Positions 19,833 to 36,100 of a stretch of DNA of 64,000 bases are shown in pieces; the first letter of the stretch is position 1; every line of letters starts with the position of its first letter. The position numbers and the translations under genes are program-made. The stretch comes from Asterias amurensis (Eukaryota; Echinodermata; Asteroidea; Forcipulatida; Asteriidae). Under the pieces are notes generated by a model. The model was not told the origin of the DNA and ran no database searches. It worked only from the letters and a program-made list of their open reading frames with translations. Location of the stretch: assembly GCF_032118995.1 (NCBI RefSeq), contig NC_092661.1, positions 2,606,501-2,670,500 on the forward strand, read 5' to 3'.

Positions 19833-20070
19833 AGGGTGCTCCACAAGGCATTTTGTGTACAAAGTCTATGGGGAGATCTACAGTACAGGGACAATAGAAA
19901 GAACAAAAGTTGTCTCCGCAGGGATGCAAAGTATTGGAAAGTGTGCGGTTCCCTGTGTCAATGTGTCTTTGTTTCATCACGACCGTAATGTCTGTAGGTT
20001 TTTTTCTCGCTGGATTGTTTCTCGAGTTTTGGTATTACAGACTATTGTCACCAGCTACCCTGTCATCTTA

Positions 20071-20222
20071 GGGTGCGTTCGTTTAGCTTCCCTGGGTCGA
20101 CCCCGGTGTGTGGGAGTTTTTTTTCCCAGGACGAACGTGGGTAATTATCTGCACACGTTCGTCCTGGAAAAAAAAACCGCCACACATCGGGGTCGACCCG
20201 GGGAAGCTAAACGAACGCACCC
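20071..20222. repeat. GGGTGCG foldback, short type
   Basis: A 152-bp near-perfect hairpin: GGGTGCGTTCGTTTAGCTTC at the left, its inverse at the right, and inner arms CCAGGACGAACGTG / CACGTTCGTCCTGG around TAATTA. Confidence 0.85.
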
Positions 20223-21522
20223 ATAAACTTAGGAGCCTTACACCCAAGGGGAGGTGTATTAATTCCGCTAGCGTAAGTCTCCGTCGTAGGTCGGTACCAA
20301 CTTCAACGTGTTTACGATGCTTAAGAAATTTTGCAAGGAAAGTAGAACATCTGTAAGAAAAAAATTCTTTCTACGCACGAAGCTCACTATTTGTCATTAT
20401 TTCACACACATTGAGAACATTTCACCAGGAATGATGGTTTCTTTCCGTCGTGTGAAAGGGGCTTTATATTACTTGGGAGGGGTTCTAATGCATTCACACA
20501 GCTGTATCGTCATGGTTACAAAATTTGTAAAAAATAGACGAATTATTGTTGTAATAAAACATTGTCGACGGTCCCAGAATAATTATGTCTATTCTGGTCG
20601 AGCCATTAATCACATGCGGGTTGATTTGTCATCAGCTCATTATCAGATGATGAGTTGCCATGGAAACCGCTCATAAAAAAAAAAAAAAAGTCGTAAAAAT
20701 GGCCAAGCTCTGGGAGCTATACAAAATGGCATCCGGGAGTCTTGCATGTTTTATTATATTATTCATAAATTGTGTGTATGTTTTGGAAAAGGCAGTGAAG
20801 GGAAATTGAGTTTGGGTCACCGTTACAGTGAGCTCTTCGTAGTCTTTTTACTCGAGCCACTAATAAGCTATTTGAAGTCCTGATGTCAATGATAGGGCGC
20901 TCAACAAATCAACAATATTCATTTGTATCCACCAACATTGTTTCACTTGTTTATAACGTCGTTTAGTGGTGTAGAAAGAGATTTTGCCACCCCCCTCGGA
21001 TAGTCCGCCCCTCCCCTCCCCTTTATTCGGCGAACTGTTTACAGACTACTTCTGATAGCGCCCTCAGCGGACATTATTTTATCCCTGGGACAGTGGCAAA
21101 TCTTTTAAAATGAACACAAGAGATGATTACTGTTTTTCTTTTGGGAGCAAGTTTTGGTTTTGGTCCGTACAAACACAGCGAACAATAATAAGCTGTGGTT
21201 TTGGCCGTTGCTGCAACGATATATGGAACCACTGAGGGTGTCTTTGTAGATAACAGGTATAGATGCCGCCCCTCCCCCTCCTGCTGCGGACTGATAGCGC
21301 CCTCTATTGAAATATCCTCCTTCGGCCCATGTTAATTTCTCACAATATGAGGGACAGAATGTCAGGTTTCTACTCTAACATCCACAAGGAATAAGTCGCC
21401 CCAGTTTTTCTCTGTCCGTCTTAACAATCGTTAGCCTTCTCAACTGCTCAATGAGGAAGCCCTACTTTCCTCGCACAAGGACATTTTAAATGAGCAAGCT
21501 GAGATAATGAGATTTCTCAACA
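20223..21522. other. intergenic, no recognised feature
   Basis: Only short open frames with no protein resemblance, C-rich runs near 20990-21020, and an A run at 20677. Confidence 0.5.
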
Positions 21523-21857
21523 ATTAAAGGCACTGACAACCTTTGGAAATTGTCAAAGGGCAGTTTTTTTCACTTGGTGTGTCCCAACATAATGCATAAA
21601 ATAATAAGTCTTTGAAAATTTGGGCTCAATTTTGGTCATCGCATTTGCAAGAGAGTAATGACAGAAAAACACCATTGTTGCATTATTTTGTGTGCTTTCA
21701 TGAATAATAAAAAGGCTTCAGCTGAAGTCTTCTTCAAAGGCTACGTTACTTCAGAGGGAGCCGTTTCTCCACAATATTTTATACTATCAACAGCTCTCCA
21801 TTGCTCGTTACCAAGTAGGTTATTTTGAGTAACTGCAAATAGCGTCCAGTCCCTTTA
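21523..21857 (+). repeat. TTAA-1 element upstream of gene C
   Basis: Diverged copy with both TTAA ends, about 150 bp before the gene C X-box. Confidence 0.75.
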
Positions 21858-22011
21858 AAGGTAAGAAACAATGGCATTGACCCCGCCCCGTCCCACAAGC
21901 TCATCCTGATTGGAACATCCACTCGGCTTCCAGAAATTCAACCCAAGCGTAAAACACAAATTGCAATTAGTCCCGCAGTTTTGTTGGCGGCTACTGTTAT
22001 ACGGACTCCCT

Positions 22012-22025
22012 GTTGCCATGACAAC
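22012..22025 (+). promoter_or_regulatory. X-box (RFX site) of gene C
   Basis: GTTGCCATGACAAC matches the ideal palindrome GTTGCCATGGCAAC except at one base. It lies 172 bp before the start codon. No clear TATA box follows, which is common for ciliary genes. Confidence 0.75.
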
Positions 22026-22196
22026 GCATCGTTGGATGCAGGGAGGGTTTTACCAAGCAGTCTTGTAAGAAGGAGTCCTGCCTCATTTTATCTTTTCACC
22101 TCCGACTTGAATCACGGGGATTGAAGAAAGCTCGCTGCAAAATATTCTCACATCGATTTGTCTTTACTGGATAAAGGATTTTCTTTCTCGGCAATT

Positions 22197-27189
<4,993 letters not shown>

Positions 27190-27220
27190 ACTGTCAACAC
27201 CATCCTTCTTTAACTGTGGC

Positions 27221-27300
27221 CCATCACTAGCCTATGGAACGAACTCCCGAAAAGTCTTTGACACGTCACCAGCTTCAAAACTCATTTAAAAGCTTATTTG
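27221..27300 (+). mobile_element. LINE ORF2 C-terminal fragment after gene C
   Basis: In one frame the sequence reads LWPITSLWNELPKSL, a stop, then HVTSFKTHLKAYLCA. This is the LWN-LP-S-FK-LK-YL pattern found at the end of many CR1/L2-type reverse transcriptase ORFs. It begins 32 nt after the gene C stop codon. Confidence 0.65.
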
Positions 27301-27372
27301 TGTGCTTAAAATGTCATCTTTACGTTATTAACTCATTGTAGGTCCGCTTGCTTCTGCATCTCTGCCTGCGCC

Positions 27373-27378
27373 ATTAAA
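27373..27378 (+). other. candidate polyadenylation signal of gene C
   Basis: ATTAAA, the common variant, lies 184 nt after the stop, beyond the LINE tail. Confidence 0.3.
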
Positions 27379-27559
27379 CAGACATGGTGCATTATGGCTA
27401 CTATTTTTATTTCAACACCAGTGGTTGTTTCAAAATTTAAATGTTATCAACCACAGTAGCCAAATGATTTGTTGTTTTCAATCCTATTTGTTTCATATGT
27501 TCTGTACAGTTGCCCACTCAGTTGGAAGTCTACGGCTTGACAATTCATATTCAGTTCTA

Positions 27560-27870
27560 GGTCTTCGTTTTTGAAAGGGCAAGGGCACCAAGGCATTTTC
27601 TCCTTGGTAAAGGGCACACTATGAGGAAATTGTAAATCACTACAGGAGCATTTCAAGGGCACTTTTTTAAGGCAATGACCAGGGGGCACGGAGGCAGCAA
27701 TCGCCTTCGTTTGGTGCCAAGGGTGCCGAGGCAACTTCTCCTTCGTAAAGGGCACCCTATGAGGACATTGTAAATTTTTTCTACTTATACTTGTCAGCAT
27801 TTTATGGATACCATGAAAGGCATTGATCAGGGGGCATGGAGGCAATCGCTTGCGTTGAATTGCCTCCATG
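27560..27870. repeat. two-unit tandem repeat of about 150 bp
   Basis: The blocks TTCTCCTTGGTAAAGGGCAC, CTATGAGGA-ATTGTAAAT and CAGGGGGCA-GGAGGCA occur twice in the same order. Confidence 0.65.
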
Positions 27871-28000
27871 AAGCGGATTGAATTAACCTTTTAGGTTTAC
27901 ATGTTTATATACTATTGTTTTATTCTTATTTTGATGGAGGGCTTTCTTCCAGTCAGAACACTGCATGCGTATAGAGACTGCAAGTCCCGACGTGATCCAG

Positions 28001-28376
28001 TTAAAGATGCTATGTCAGATTTTTGGCCCGTAACATTAAAAAAGAAATTTGAGTGAATGGTATTTCAAAGAGTATCACCCGCTCTAACGAAAACAAGTTT
28101 AACTTTTACTTTTAGTGGTCAGGAAACATGACAAAAATTTAAAACGTTTCTTATAAAACACATAAGAACTGGTCACGTGGTATTTTTATTGTCGGGATCT
28201 CGGCAAAAACTAATTTTGAGCACTTTATTTCACTGCTACTAATAATTGGCGGACTTTTGTGAGCAATGGCTCGAATGAAAGCTTGTAACTTCCTCGACCC
28301 CCATCAAAATACCTATTGAATTTAAAATAAAAATGTTTGGTTCAAATCGGCAAAACATCCGACATAGCATCTTTAA
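28001..28376. repeat. TTAA-3 element, copy 1
   Basis: Ends TTAAAGATGCTATGTCAGAT and GACATAGCATCTTTAA. The interior is not palindromic and is shared with 55334-55692. Confidence 0.75.
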
Positions 28377-28913
28377 ATATATCTTGGGAGCAGGCAAAAG
28401 GGAATCCAAACGCAAATTAAGAGCATGCAGGGGTACGTGGTTGGACTTGGGTGGTCGAGGTGAACTATTCATATGGGGGTAAGGGGCAATGAAAGTAGAG
28501 CAACTTGCTAAACGAAAGGGATACAGGTGGGCCCATGGGCCGATACTTACCCCTCAAAAAGGGGGACAAATAGTCGCCTTTGACCCCGACAGCTACCAAA
28601 GGGAAACACGATAATTGGGTACTCGTTAAAGGTACTGGACACTATTGGTAATTACTCAAAAAAATTGTAAGCATAACAAACTTACTTGGTAAGTAGCCAT
28701 GGAGAGCTGTTCTTGATAGTATAAAACGTTGTGAGAAACGGCTCCCTCTGAAGTAACATAGTTTTTGAGGAGGTAATTCCTTACTCAAATAATAAAAGAC
28801 TTTTAACAGGGTGTTTTTACTCTCTTACATCTTCGGTGACCAAATGAGTTTCACAGGTTTGTTATTAATTGATGAATAATGTTATTGTTTGGATACACCA
28901 AGTGAGACTACTT

Positions 28914-29106
28914 GGCCCAATTTCATAGAGCCGCTTATACGCAGGAAATATTGTTTGATGATTTTCTGCTTAGCAAAATTAAGCAGGATACCAGTCAGAG
29001 ACTATATGTTTAACACACACATTTTAGCTGGTAACCTTAATCTTGTAAGCATGATTGTTGTGTTTAGCTATTGTTTGTGCTTTATAGCAGCTCTATGAAT
29101 TGGCCC
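28914..29106. repeat. CTG-1 element nested in TTAA-1
   Basis: Sits at the same point of its host as the CTG-1 at 14587, just before GTCTTTGAC-like sequence. Confidence 0.75.
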
Positions 29107-29145
29107 ATTGTCTTAGACAATATTATGATTACCAAACGTGTCCAG

Positions 29146-29300
29146 CAGCTGATTTCACGAAACGCTAGATTGATCCTATCTTAACCCGTCCTAACTTAGG
29201 GTGGGTTCAATTGCATCCTAACGTCTTCTGACACGAAATTTAACTCGTCATCAGTCTTAAGAGTAATCCTTAGTTGGGAGGAGTTTGGTGAAATCGACGG
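29146..29300. repeat. CTG-2 element nested in TTAA-1
   Basis: Ends CAGCTGATTTCACGAAACG and TGGTGAAATCGACGGCAG, with a CAG duplication on each side of the insertion point. Confidence 0.7.
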
Positions 29301-29312
29301 CAGTACCTTTAA

Positions 29313-30600
29313 GGAGAGTTAAACTTCTTGTCATCGATGTGTCTAGGCTTATTTCCTTTCATGGTTTCAGAGAGGATTCTTACGGGGAATCAGCTGCCCC
29401 CCAAAGGGGCAGACATGACCATTAGCAGAACATTCAACGTGACTTGAACCGGCGTCTAAATTTGGCTAGTCTAAATTAATTCCTTCCTTTTGTCGCTATT
29501 GGGAACGCAGCACATGAGCGTTGTGAAATATTACTAGACTAGCCACACAGTTCTTCGCTCGTTTGCCTCCTCAATCCATTTACGTGGGTCGGCCGGGACG
29601 CGAATCCACGCTTGTTCAGAACCGACTTGGCGATCTCTAAATCCCTTTTCAACGTTAATAACGATACATTGGAATGATACTGCTCTTTTTGAACTTATCT
29701 TGATATTAATTTCTTTAAACAGTTCGTTCGAATCATCTGTAATTCTGCAATTAGGGATTATTTTTTAGAAACAGCTTGTTACAGAGTTTTTCACGCAATC
29801 GTTTAATAAAAATTTGTCACTTCCTGTACTTACAACAGAATTTATGGAAACACTTTGTGACGTCATGGTTTCCTGTCTCTCCCCCTGAATAAATTTGCAT
29901 CATGATTTGGTTGCAGTGGCTTCGGGAAAGTTTTGGTTTCCTTTCCATCAGACGGCTGTTGCATGATAACCTGAGTTACACCGCGCACAATTCGCTCTTG
30001 GAGTCACCCTGATAATTATGCTTGGTACGGAGTCTTGGAAGTGCCATCGGATATGATATACTGTAAAATGATATCGACATCCCGATATAGGTTATCTCAG
30101 GTTGTCGACATCCTGAAATTATGTTGACTTCCAGAGGTATTAATCTTAGGATTGTAACATCCTTTAAATGTCGAGAACCGAGACAACATTTTCAAATTGT
30201 CGTCATCTTTATTAAGTCATCATGATTGTTCTAATTGTATACTTGCTTGTTACTCTTAGTTGCTGTTGTAATTGCCAACCATCTGTAATTCAGCTTTGAC
30301 TGCGATTATAGTTCTTTTTAATTAACCGTTTTGAAGAAAAAAAATGGAAAAAAATCTTGTGGTAAACTATCCATTGTATGACACTTCCAGAGCTTCGTAG
30401 TTTTATTTTTAAGAAAGTCATACATAAAATAGCCGTTGAGGTGATCGAGCCCACACCCTGACTGCTTTTGTACAGGATATGCTTTTCTCGTATTCCTTTT
30501 ACTCCCGGCTAAGCTACAGTTGAGGAACACTTCTTTGCCAACCCTTGCCCCTGGCTAAAGAAGACATCAAAGAAACACTTTATCTTCAAGACTCTTCAAG
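29313..30600. other. gene D upstream region, little recognised
   Basis: Apart from the weak TATA-like box at 30423, I see no gene, repeat match or strong promoter motif. Confidence 0.4.
30423..30430 (+). promoter_or_regulatory. weak TATA-like box of gene D
   Basis: CATAAAAT lies about 190 bp before the ATG, a distance similar to the TATA boxes of the other genes. No X-box, CRE or CCAAT box was seen next to it, so the promoter position is uncertain. Confidence 0.25.
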
Positions 30601-30615
30601 ACAACCTCAAGAAAA

Positions 30616-33600
30616 ATGGTAAGACAAATAATGTATAACTTTGTTGCAATTTCTACGGTCCTGTGGACAAAAATAATACATTGCATTAAGTTGATTAAAA
30701 CTTGGCATACACAAAAATAAAGAACTTTTGTTTTTTCAATGAACCTTAAAATTTTAAAAACTATAGCATATTTTGGCTAATTATATAGACATAACTAAGC
30801 TGTTCATTTTCTGACAAAATAATAAGGTCACCGAACCAATGTTTTGTTATGCTAATGTGTCCGGGTAAGTTGACATTTTATTCTAAGTTAAACCTAGGCA
30901 TATAATATTGTCTTTTCCTTACAATATCAATGGCTAATTGCTTTTTCTTTATCAATATTTGGCTGCCTGGGAGGATTGGGTAATCCCCATGTGTTTGTTC
31001 TAACCATCCGTTTTGGAGCAGTCTTAGCTATTTGAAATAAATGGATTGAACATCATAGTTTATTTTACTAACTGCAAATGGATGGTACAGCATTGTTACA
31101 GCACCGTAAGGGGATTCGGGTGCAGGAACTTTAATTTGAACTTGAATTTAAGTTTCTAGTTTTAAAGAGACTTGCCGCAAAGGGCTGGAACAACATGTTT
31201 GTGTCGAGTTTTAAGTTGTCTGGTTTGAAAGAGCCTTCCCGGTGCAGTGATGGTAGGGGCCTACAACACTAGACCTAACATGTGTGAATTCTAGTTTTCT
31301 AGTTTTAAAAATACTTTACCTAAGGGATGGTACACCATTGTTAATAACAGCCTGTGACTTAAGTTGTCTGGTTTAAAGATACTAACTGTATCGTCAATAT
31401 TGGTTATCAAAATAAAGTGAATGCGCTTTTAAGCGCATTCACTTTGATAACCAATATAGTTGTCTATAGAGTTTTAAAGGAACTTGACTGTTAAAAAGGG
31501 GTGGTACAAAGTTACTCATGTCAGTCGTTAGTAATGAGTGCTCGAATATGATTCCTAACAGGCCTATAAATTCAAGTTGAAGTTTTAATGGAATTAATAC
31601 TGGTCTGTGAAAAAAAAAAAAAAACCCGCCCCCACCCCCCTTATTGAGAGAACTACACAAAATGTCTGGTGGTTTTTAGCCTAAATTGTTGTGGCCCGAA
31701 GGCCGCGTGAAGATTGCTTTCAAACAAAAGTATTCACACTCACAACATTGGTTCAAAGTTAAAGATTTTAATATTTTCTTGGGATGAATGGCACCAAAAC
31801 TGGATTGTACTTCAGTTAAGGCCAATTACAGTTTGACACTCTCGAACTCTGTCTTTCAGTTTCGAACTTCATGTTGTTGACATCGACTAGCTCACCACAA
31901 TAGTTAAATACCATCTTGTTTTTTAAATGTATCCACAAAGAACAACATAACATGGAGTTAAACCAATTTCCTGGACAAGATACGCCACCTGCTAAAAAGC
32001 CACTTCCGAAATTTAATAGAACTCGAGTTTTTTTTTACCATCGTTTCCTGCTTTCCAGTTGACACAGGAAACTGAACTTTGATACGGGTTATGAAGCGCA
32101 GAAAAGTCAAAAATAAAATAAGGTTGTCGTTAGATTTAACGCGACTTAACACAATTATTTTGCTTAGGTATTGTAATTGCTTACAAAATAAATACGACCA
32201 TGGCCCAATTTCAAAGAGCCGAATATCAAAGCACCAATTAGTAGATAATTACTAAAAGAAAGTAGCTTACTACAAAAACTATAATTTAGACAAGCTGGGC
32301 TTCTAGATATAAATAAGCTCTGGTTGCAAACTTCTCTGATCTCACTTGAACCAGAACGAGAATTTACAAAAGACAGTTAAAACAAACAGTGATTATTCTT
32401 CCATTTTTTTGCAGCGAGAAATAATTTCAATCCACATCGGCCAGGCCGGAGTCCAGATGGGCAATGCCTGCTGGGAGCTGTACTGCCTTGAGCACGGCAT
32501 CCAGCCTGATGGCGAGATGCCGAGCGACACCACCGTTGGGGGCGAGTCGGACCCCTTCAACACCTTCTTCAGTGAGACCAATGCCGGCAAGCACGTGCCC
32601 AGGGCTGTCTTTGTAGATCTGGAACCCAGTGTCATTGGTACGTAATAGGACTAGGGTTTGGGTGGGTAACTCCCCTAGTTTGGGTGGGTAACTCCCCTAT
32701 TTTAGCATGACGTCATCAGACCTTACACTTCATCAAAAGTATTTGACAGAGACGGTATTATGATAAGGTTCACCATGCAAACATATACTCTCTAAAATGT
32801 AAAAGAGTGAAAAACACCACTCTTTACATTTCGAGTTGTCCCTCAAATGGATCTTTAAAAAAGAGTAGTGGTTATTTCACTATCTTAGAATGGTTTTATT
32901 CAAGGACAGAGTGAAAAATCACTTAAAAAGATGCAAACTTCAATCTAAAAGAGTGGAAGACCACTCGAAAAAGAGTTGTCCCTCATATGGCTCTTCAAGG
33001 AGTGCCTTTTCACTCTCTTTTGCATTAGAGGAACTAATGGGGTTTAACCTGCTCATGGGGGTTTAAACATGGTTGCCACTTTAAAGGGTAGGCATGGGGT
33101 ATCATAGGACCCTGGCTGGTAGAGCAGAATGCACTATATTCCTCATGGTGCCGTGTCAAGGGCAACAGTTTGTGTGACGACTGGGATTCGAACTCACAAA
33201 CTGCTGACAACACCAGATCATGTGTTCAACTTGACCGCTCAGCCACAACATGCCGTGAAAGGCTATACATCCCAACCTCTAAAGAAACTGGGGGGGGGGG
33301 GGGAGAAATAAAGATGGTTCAAAGTTCACAGGTCGAGTTGTCTTATATTCCGCCTTTAGATGAGATCAAGAGTGGGCCCTACCGCCAGCTCTTCCACCCT
33401 GAGCAGATGATCTGCGGCAAGGAGGATGCCGCCAACAACTACGCAAGGGGTCACTATACCGTCGGCAAGGAGCAGATTGATCTTGTGCTGGACAGGATCG
33501 GTAAACTGGTAAGCAAAATGGAGTCAAGCCTAATTTCAGTCTTCTTGTATATATTATTTTCATGTTATTAACATGGGCTGAAGGGGGATGATATGATCCA

Positions 33601-34954
33601 AAAGAGGGCGCTATCAGAAGATTTTTTTACGACTCCATATAGACACAACCTGGGCCCAATTTCATAGAGCTGCTAAGCACAAAAATTTGCTAAGCATAAA
33701 AATTCTTCCAAGATAAAAACAGGATTACCAGCCAAATTTCAATTTGTTGCATAGTGCTTGTTACTGGTATTCAGCTTTTGTTTGCTTATCCTGAAAATCA
33801 CATGGAAATTTGGTTGGTAATCCTGTTTTTGTGCTTAGCAGCTCTATGAAATTGGGCCCTGGTCCGCCGCCGTGACAAGACTTTGTTTCGTTGGGACGAA
33901 CGGGCGGGGAAAGAACATTTTGGGAACGAACATTAGAAGAAAAGAAATTAATTCAGATGATGTATTTCTGTTGCAGTCCGAAAGATGTACCGGTCTTCAG
34001 GGTTTCCTCATCTTCCATAGCTTCGGTGGAGGCACCGGGTCTGGCTTCACGGCCTTACTGATGGAGCGTCTCTCTGTCGACTACGGCAAGAAGTCCAAGC
34101 TGGAGTTTGCCATCTACCCTGCTCCACAGGTCTCAACAGCCGTCGTCGAGCCTTACAACTCCGTGCTGACCACTCACACCACGCTGGAGCATACCGACTG
34201 CGCTTTCATGGTCGACAACGAGGCAATCTACGAGATCTGTCGTCGCAACTTGGACGTGGAACAGCCGTCGTATGCAAATCTCAACCGTCTAATCAGCCAG
34301 ATCGTCTCCTCGATTACCGCGTCGTTGCGCTTCGACGGCGCCCTCAACGTCGATCTGACTGAGTTTCAGACCAATTTGGTGCCTTACCCGAGGATCCACT
34401 TTCCTCTTGTGACGTATGCACCCATCATCTCTGTAGAGAAGGCCCACCATGAGCAGATGTCTGTTTCTGAGATCACCAATGCCTGCTTTGAGCCAGTCAA
34501 TCAGATGGTCAAATGCAACCCCCGCCACGGCAAGTACATGGCCTGCTGCCTCCTGTACCGTGGTGATGTCGTCCCCAAGGATGTCAACGCTGCCATCGCA
34601 ACCATCAAGACCAAGCGTACCATCCAGTTCGTCGACTGGTGTCCAACTGGCTTCAAGGTGGGCATCAACTACCAGCCACCTACCGTGGTGCCCGGTGGTG
34701 ATCTGGCCGAAATGAAGCGCGCCGTCTGCATGCTGAGCAACACCACCGCCATCGCTGAGGCCTGGGCTCGTCTGGATCACAAGTTTGATCTGATGTACGC
34801 CAAGCGTGCCTTCGTCCACTGGTACGTAGGAGAGGGTATGGAGGAGGGTGAGTTCACCGAGGCACGTGAGGATCTAGCGGCTTTAGAGAAAGACTACGAG
34901 GAGGTCGGCACCGAGACCGAAGAGGGCGATGAAGATGATGGAGAGGAGTACTAA
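30616..34954 (+). CDS. TUBA: divergent alpha-tubulin gene D lacking K40 (four exons)
   Basis: Fourth and most divergent alpha-tubulin. Coding exons are 30616-30618 (ATG only), 32415-32637 (223 nt), 33360-33508 (149 nt) and 33977-34954 (978 nt), giving 450 residues. The extra intron falls after codon 125, where D reads KL then SERCTGLQ. The product starts MREI (beta-tubulin style) and has threonine at position 40 (PSDTTVGG), so it cannot be acetylated there. It also has V78I, R79K and T82P (EIKSGPYRQ), M-loop changes V275I, A278V, Y282H and L286M, plus D306N and EMKR in place of KVQR. GGGTGSG and E254 remain, so it should still bind and support hydrolysis of GTP. The tail is [12 protein letters not shown]. 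Two CRE palindromes follow the stop. A tissue-restricted isoform, for example in the germ line, is inferred. Confidence 0.95.
31398..31457. repeat. tight hairpin in gene D intron 1
   Basis: ATATTGGTTATCAAA and GTGAATGCGCTT are followed, after a 2-nt turn, by their inverse. One 5-nt bulge lies in the left arm. No relative was found in the window. Confidence 0.75.
32787..33032. repeat. ACTCTCTAAA foldback in gene D intron 2
   Basis: About 240-bp foldback made of AAAGAGTG / CACTCTTT motifs with GCCATATGAGGGACAACTC arms. Other copies are at 43321, 56691 and, split, 53950. Confidence 0.8.
33176..33252 (-). repeat. tRNA-Leu/Ser-like SINE fragment in gene D intron 2
   Basis: On the minus strand, A-box GTGGCTGAGCGGTCAAGTTG and B-box GAGTTCGAATCCCAG lie at tRNA spacing. 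Confidence 0.55.
33652..33859. repeat. CTG-1 element in gene D intron 3
   Basis: Clean copy flanked by CTGG on both sides, lying between the donor at 33509 and the acceptor at 33976. Confidence 0.85.
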
Positions 34955-34957
34955 TCG

Positions 34958-34979
34958 TGACGTCAGCGCAGTGACGTCA
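34958..34979 (+). promoter_or_regulatory. paired CRE palindromes after gene D
   Basis: Two perfect TGACGTCA sites (34958-34965 and 34972-34979) lie 14 bp apart, starting 4 nt after the stop codon. They are CREB/ATF/CREM-type sites by sequence. They could act as a downstream element or as part of the 3' UTR. Confidence 0.5.
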
Positions 34980-35007
34980 CCGAGCAAGCTAACCATATCC
35001 ATCATGC

Positions 35008-35407
35008 TTTAATGGCACTGGGCACAAATTTGTAGCTGTCAAAGACCAGTTGCTTACTTGGTGTATTCCAACATAATATGCATATTATAACAAGTCTGTA
35101 AAAATTGGACTAGATTTGTCATCGAAGTTGCAATAGAACAGTACGAGAAAAAAACACCCATGTTGCACACCCATGTTGCACAATAATTTGTGTGCTTTGA
35201 GTTGCCTAAAATCGGCTTTCATGGCTGAAGTCTTTTGATATTTTTTGAGTGAGAAATCACATCTTTCTCAAAAACTACATTACTCCAGAGGGAGCCGTTT
35301 CTCACAATGTTTTATACTATCAACAGCTTTCCACTGCTCATTACCAAGTAAGTTTTTATGCTTACAATTATTTGCAGTAATTAACAATGGTGTCCAGTGC
35401 CTTTAAC
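35008..35407 (+). repeat. TTAA-1 element after gene D
   Basis: Diverged full copy; the left end reads TTTAATGGCACTGGGCAC. Confidence 0.75.
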
Positions 35408-36100
35408 ACACTATAACTACTAAATAATTTTGTTCTACATAGTTTCATGTTGAAGAGCTTTTCGAGGTTGCAGTTCGAGTTTGCAGTTCGAGGCTGCCGT
35501 TTGAAGCAGACCAAAATAAAACCAACAAATCTGAAGTCTTCCTCGCGAATGTAAAATGAAATAAGAATGTTCAGAGCAGCATTTTTGATCCGAATTTCCA
35601 ATGACTGTAAACACATTTTACAGCCTTTTTTTTTTTAATTCTCATTACATGCATACTTTATTTTGACAATTAATAAAATAAAATTAACATTTATAATTTC
35701 TAATATATTATATCCTCTGAATATTCCTTTTGTTTCGCAATATTTGCTCTAATATAAAAGGATTTTATAATAGTGTTTACGATGAAATTAAATCTATACA
35801 AGAACAGCTTACCCAACTTTCTTTGCGTTTGTTTGAATTAGTTGTTTGAAGAAGTAGAATAACTTGTTTTCGGAATATAAAAAAAAACGTGTCTGGTGAA
35901 CCCCCCCCCCCCCCCCCCTCAACGCTGTGGTCATCTTTGGTCATACACCCTGACTACCCAATTTAACTAACTCAAAAGATCGGGCTCTGCCTTTTTCTGT
36001 ATTTGTTAAAATTCCCGTTAAAATGTATAATACCGCGGGTGATTTTTGAGTAGATACAATGTGAGGGCGCTCTTACGAGTACGTACATTTTTCCGCATAT

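Larger units (their letters stand above)
28626..29312 (-). repeat. TTAA-1 element carrying both CTG-1 and CTG-2 insertions
   Basis: Full ends are present, but the body is broken twice: by a CTG-1 element at 28914 and a CTG-2 element at 29146. Only TACCTTTAA of the host remains after the second. Confidence 0.75.

Noticed and set aside
32308-32316. TATA-like ATATAAATA about 100 bp before gene D exon 2, as an internal promoter.
   Set aside because: Exon 2 has no start codon at its head and begins after a normal acceptor; a transcript from here would lack the ATG exon.
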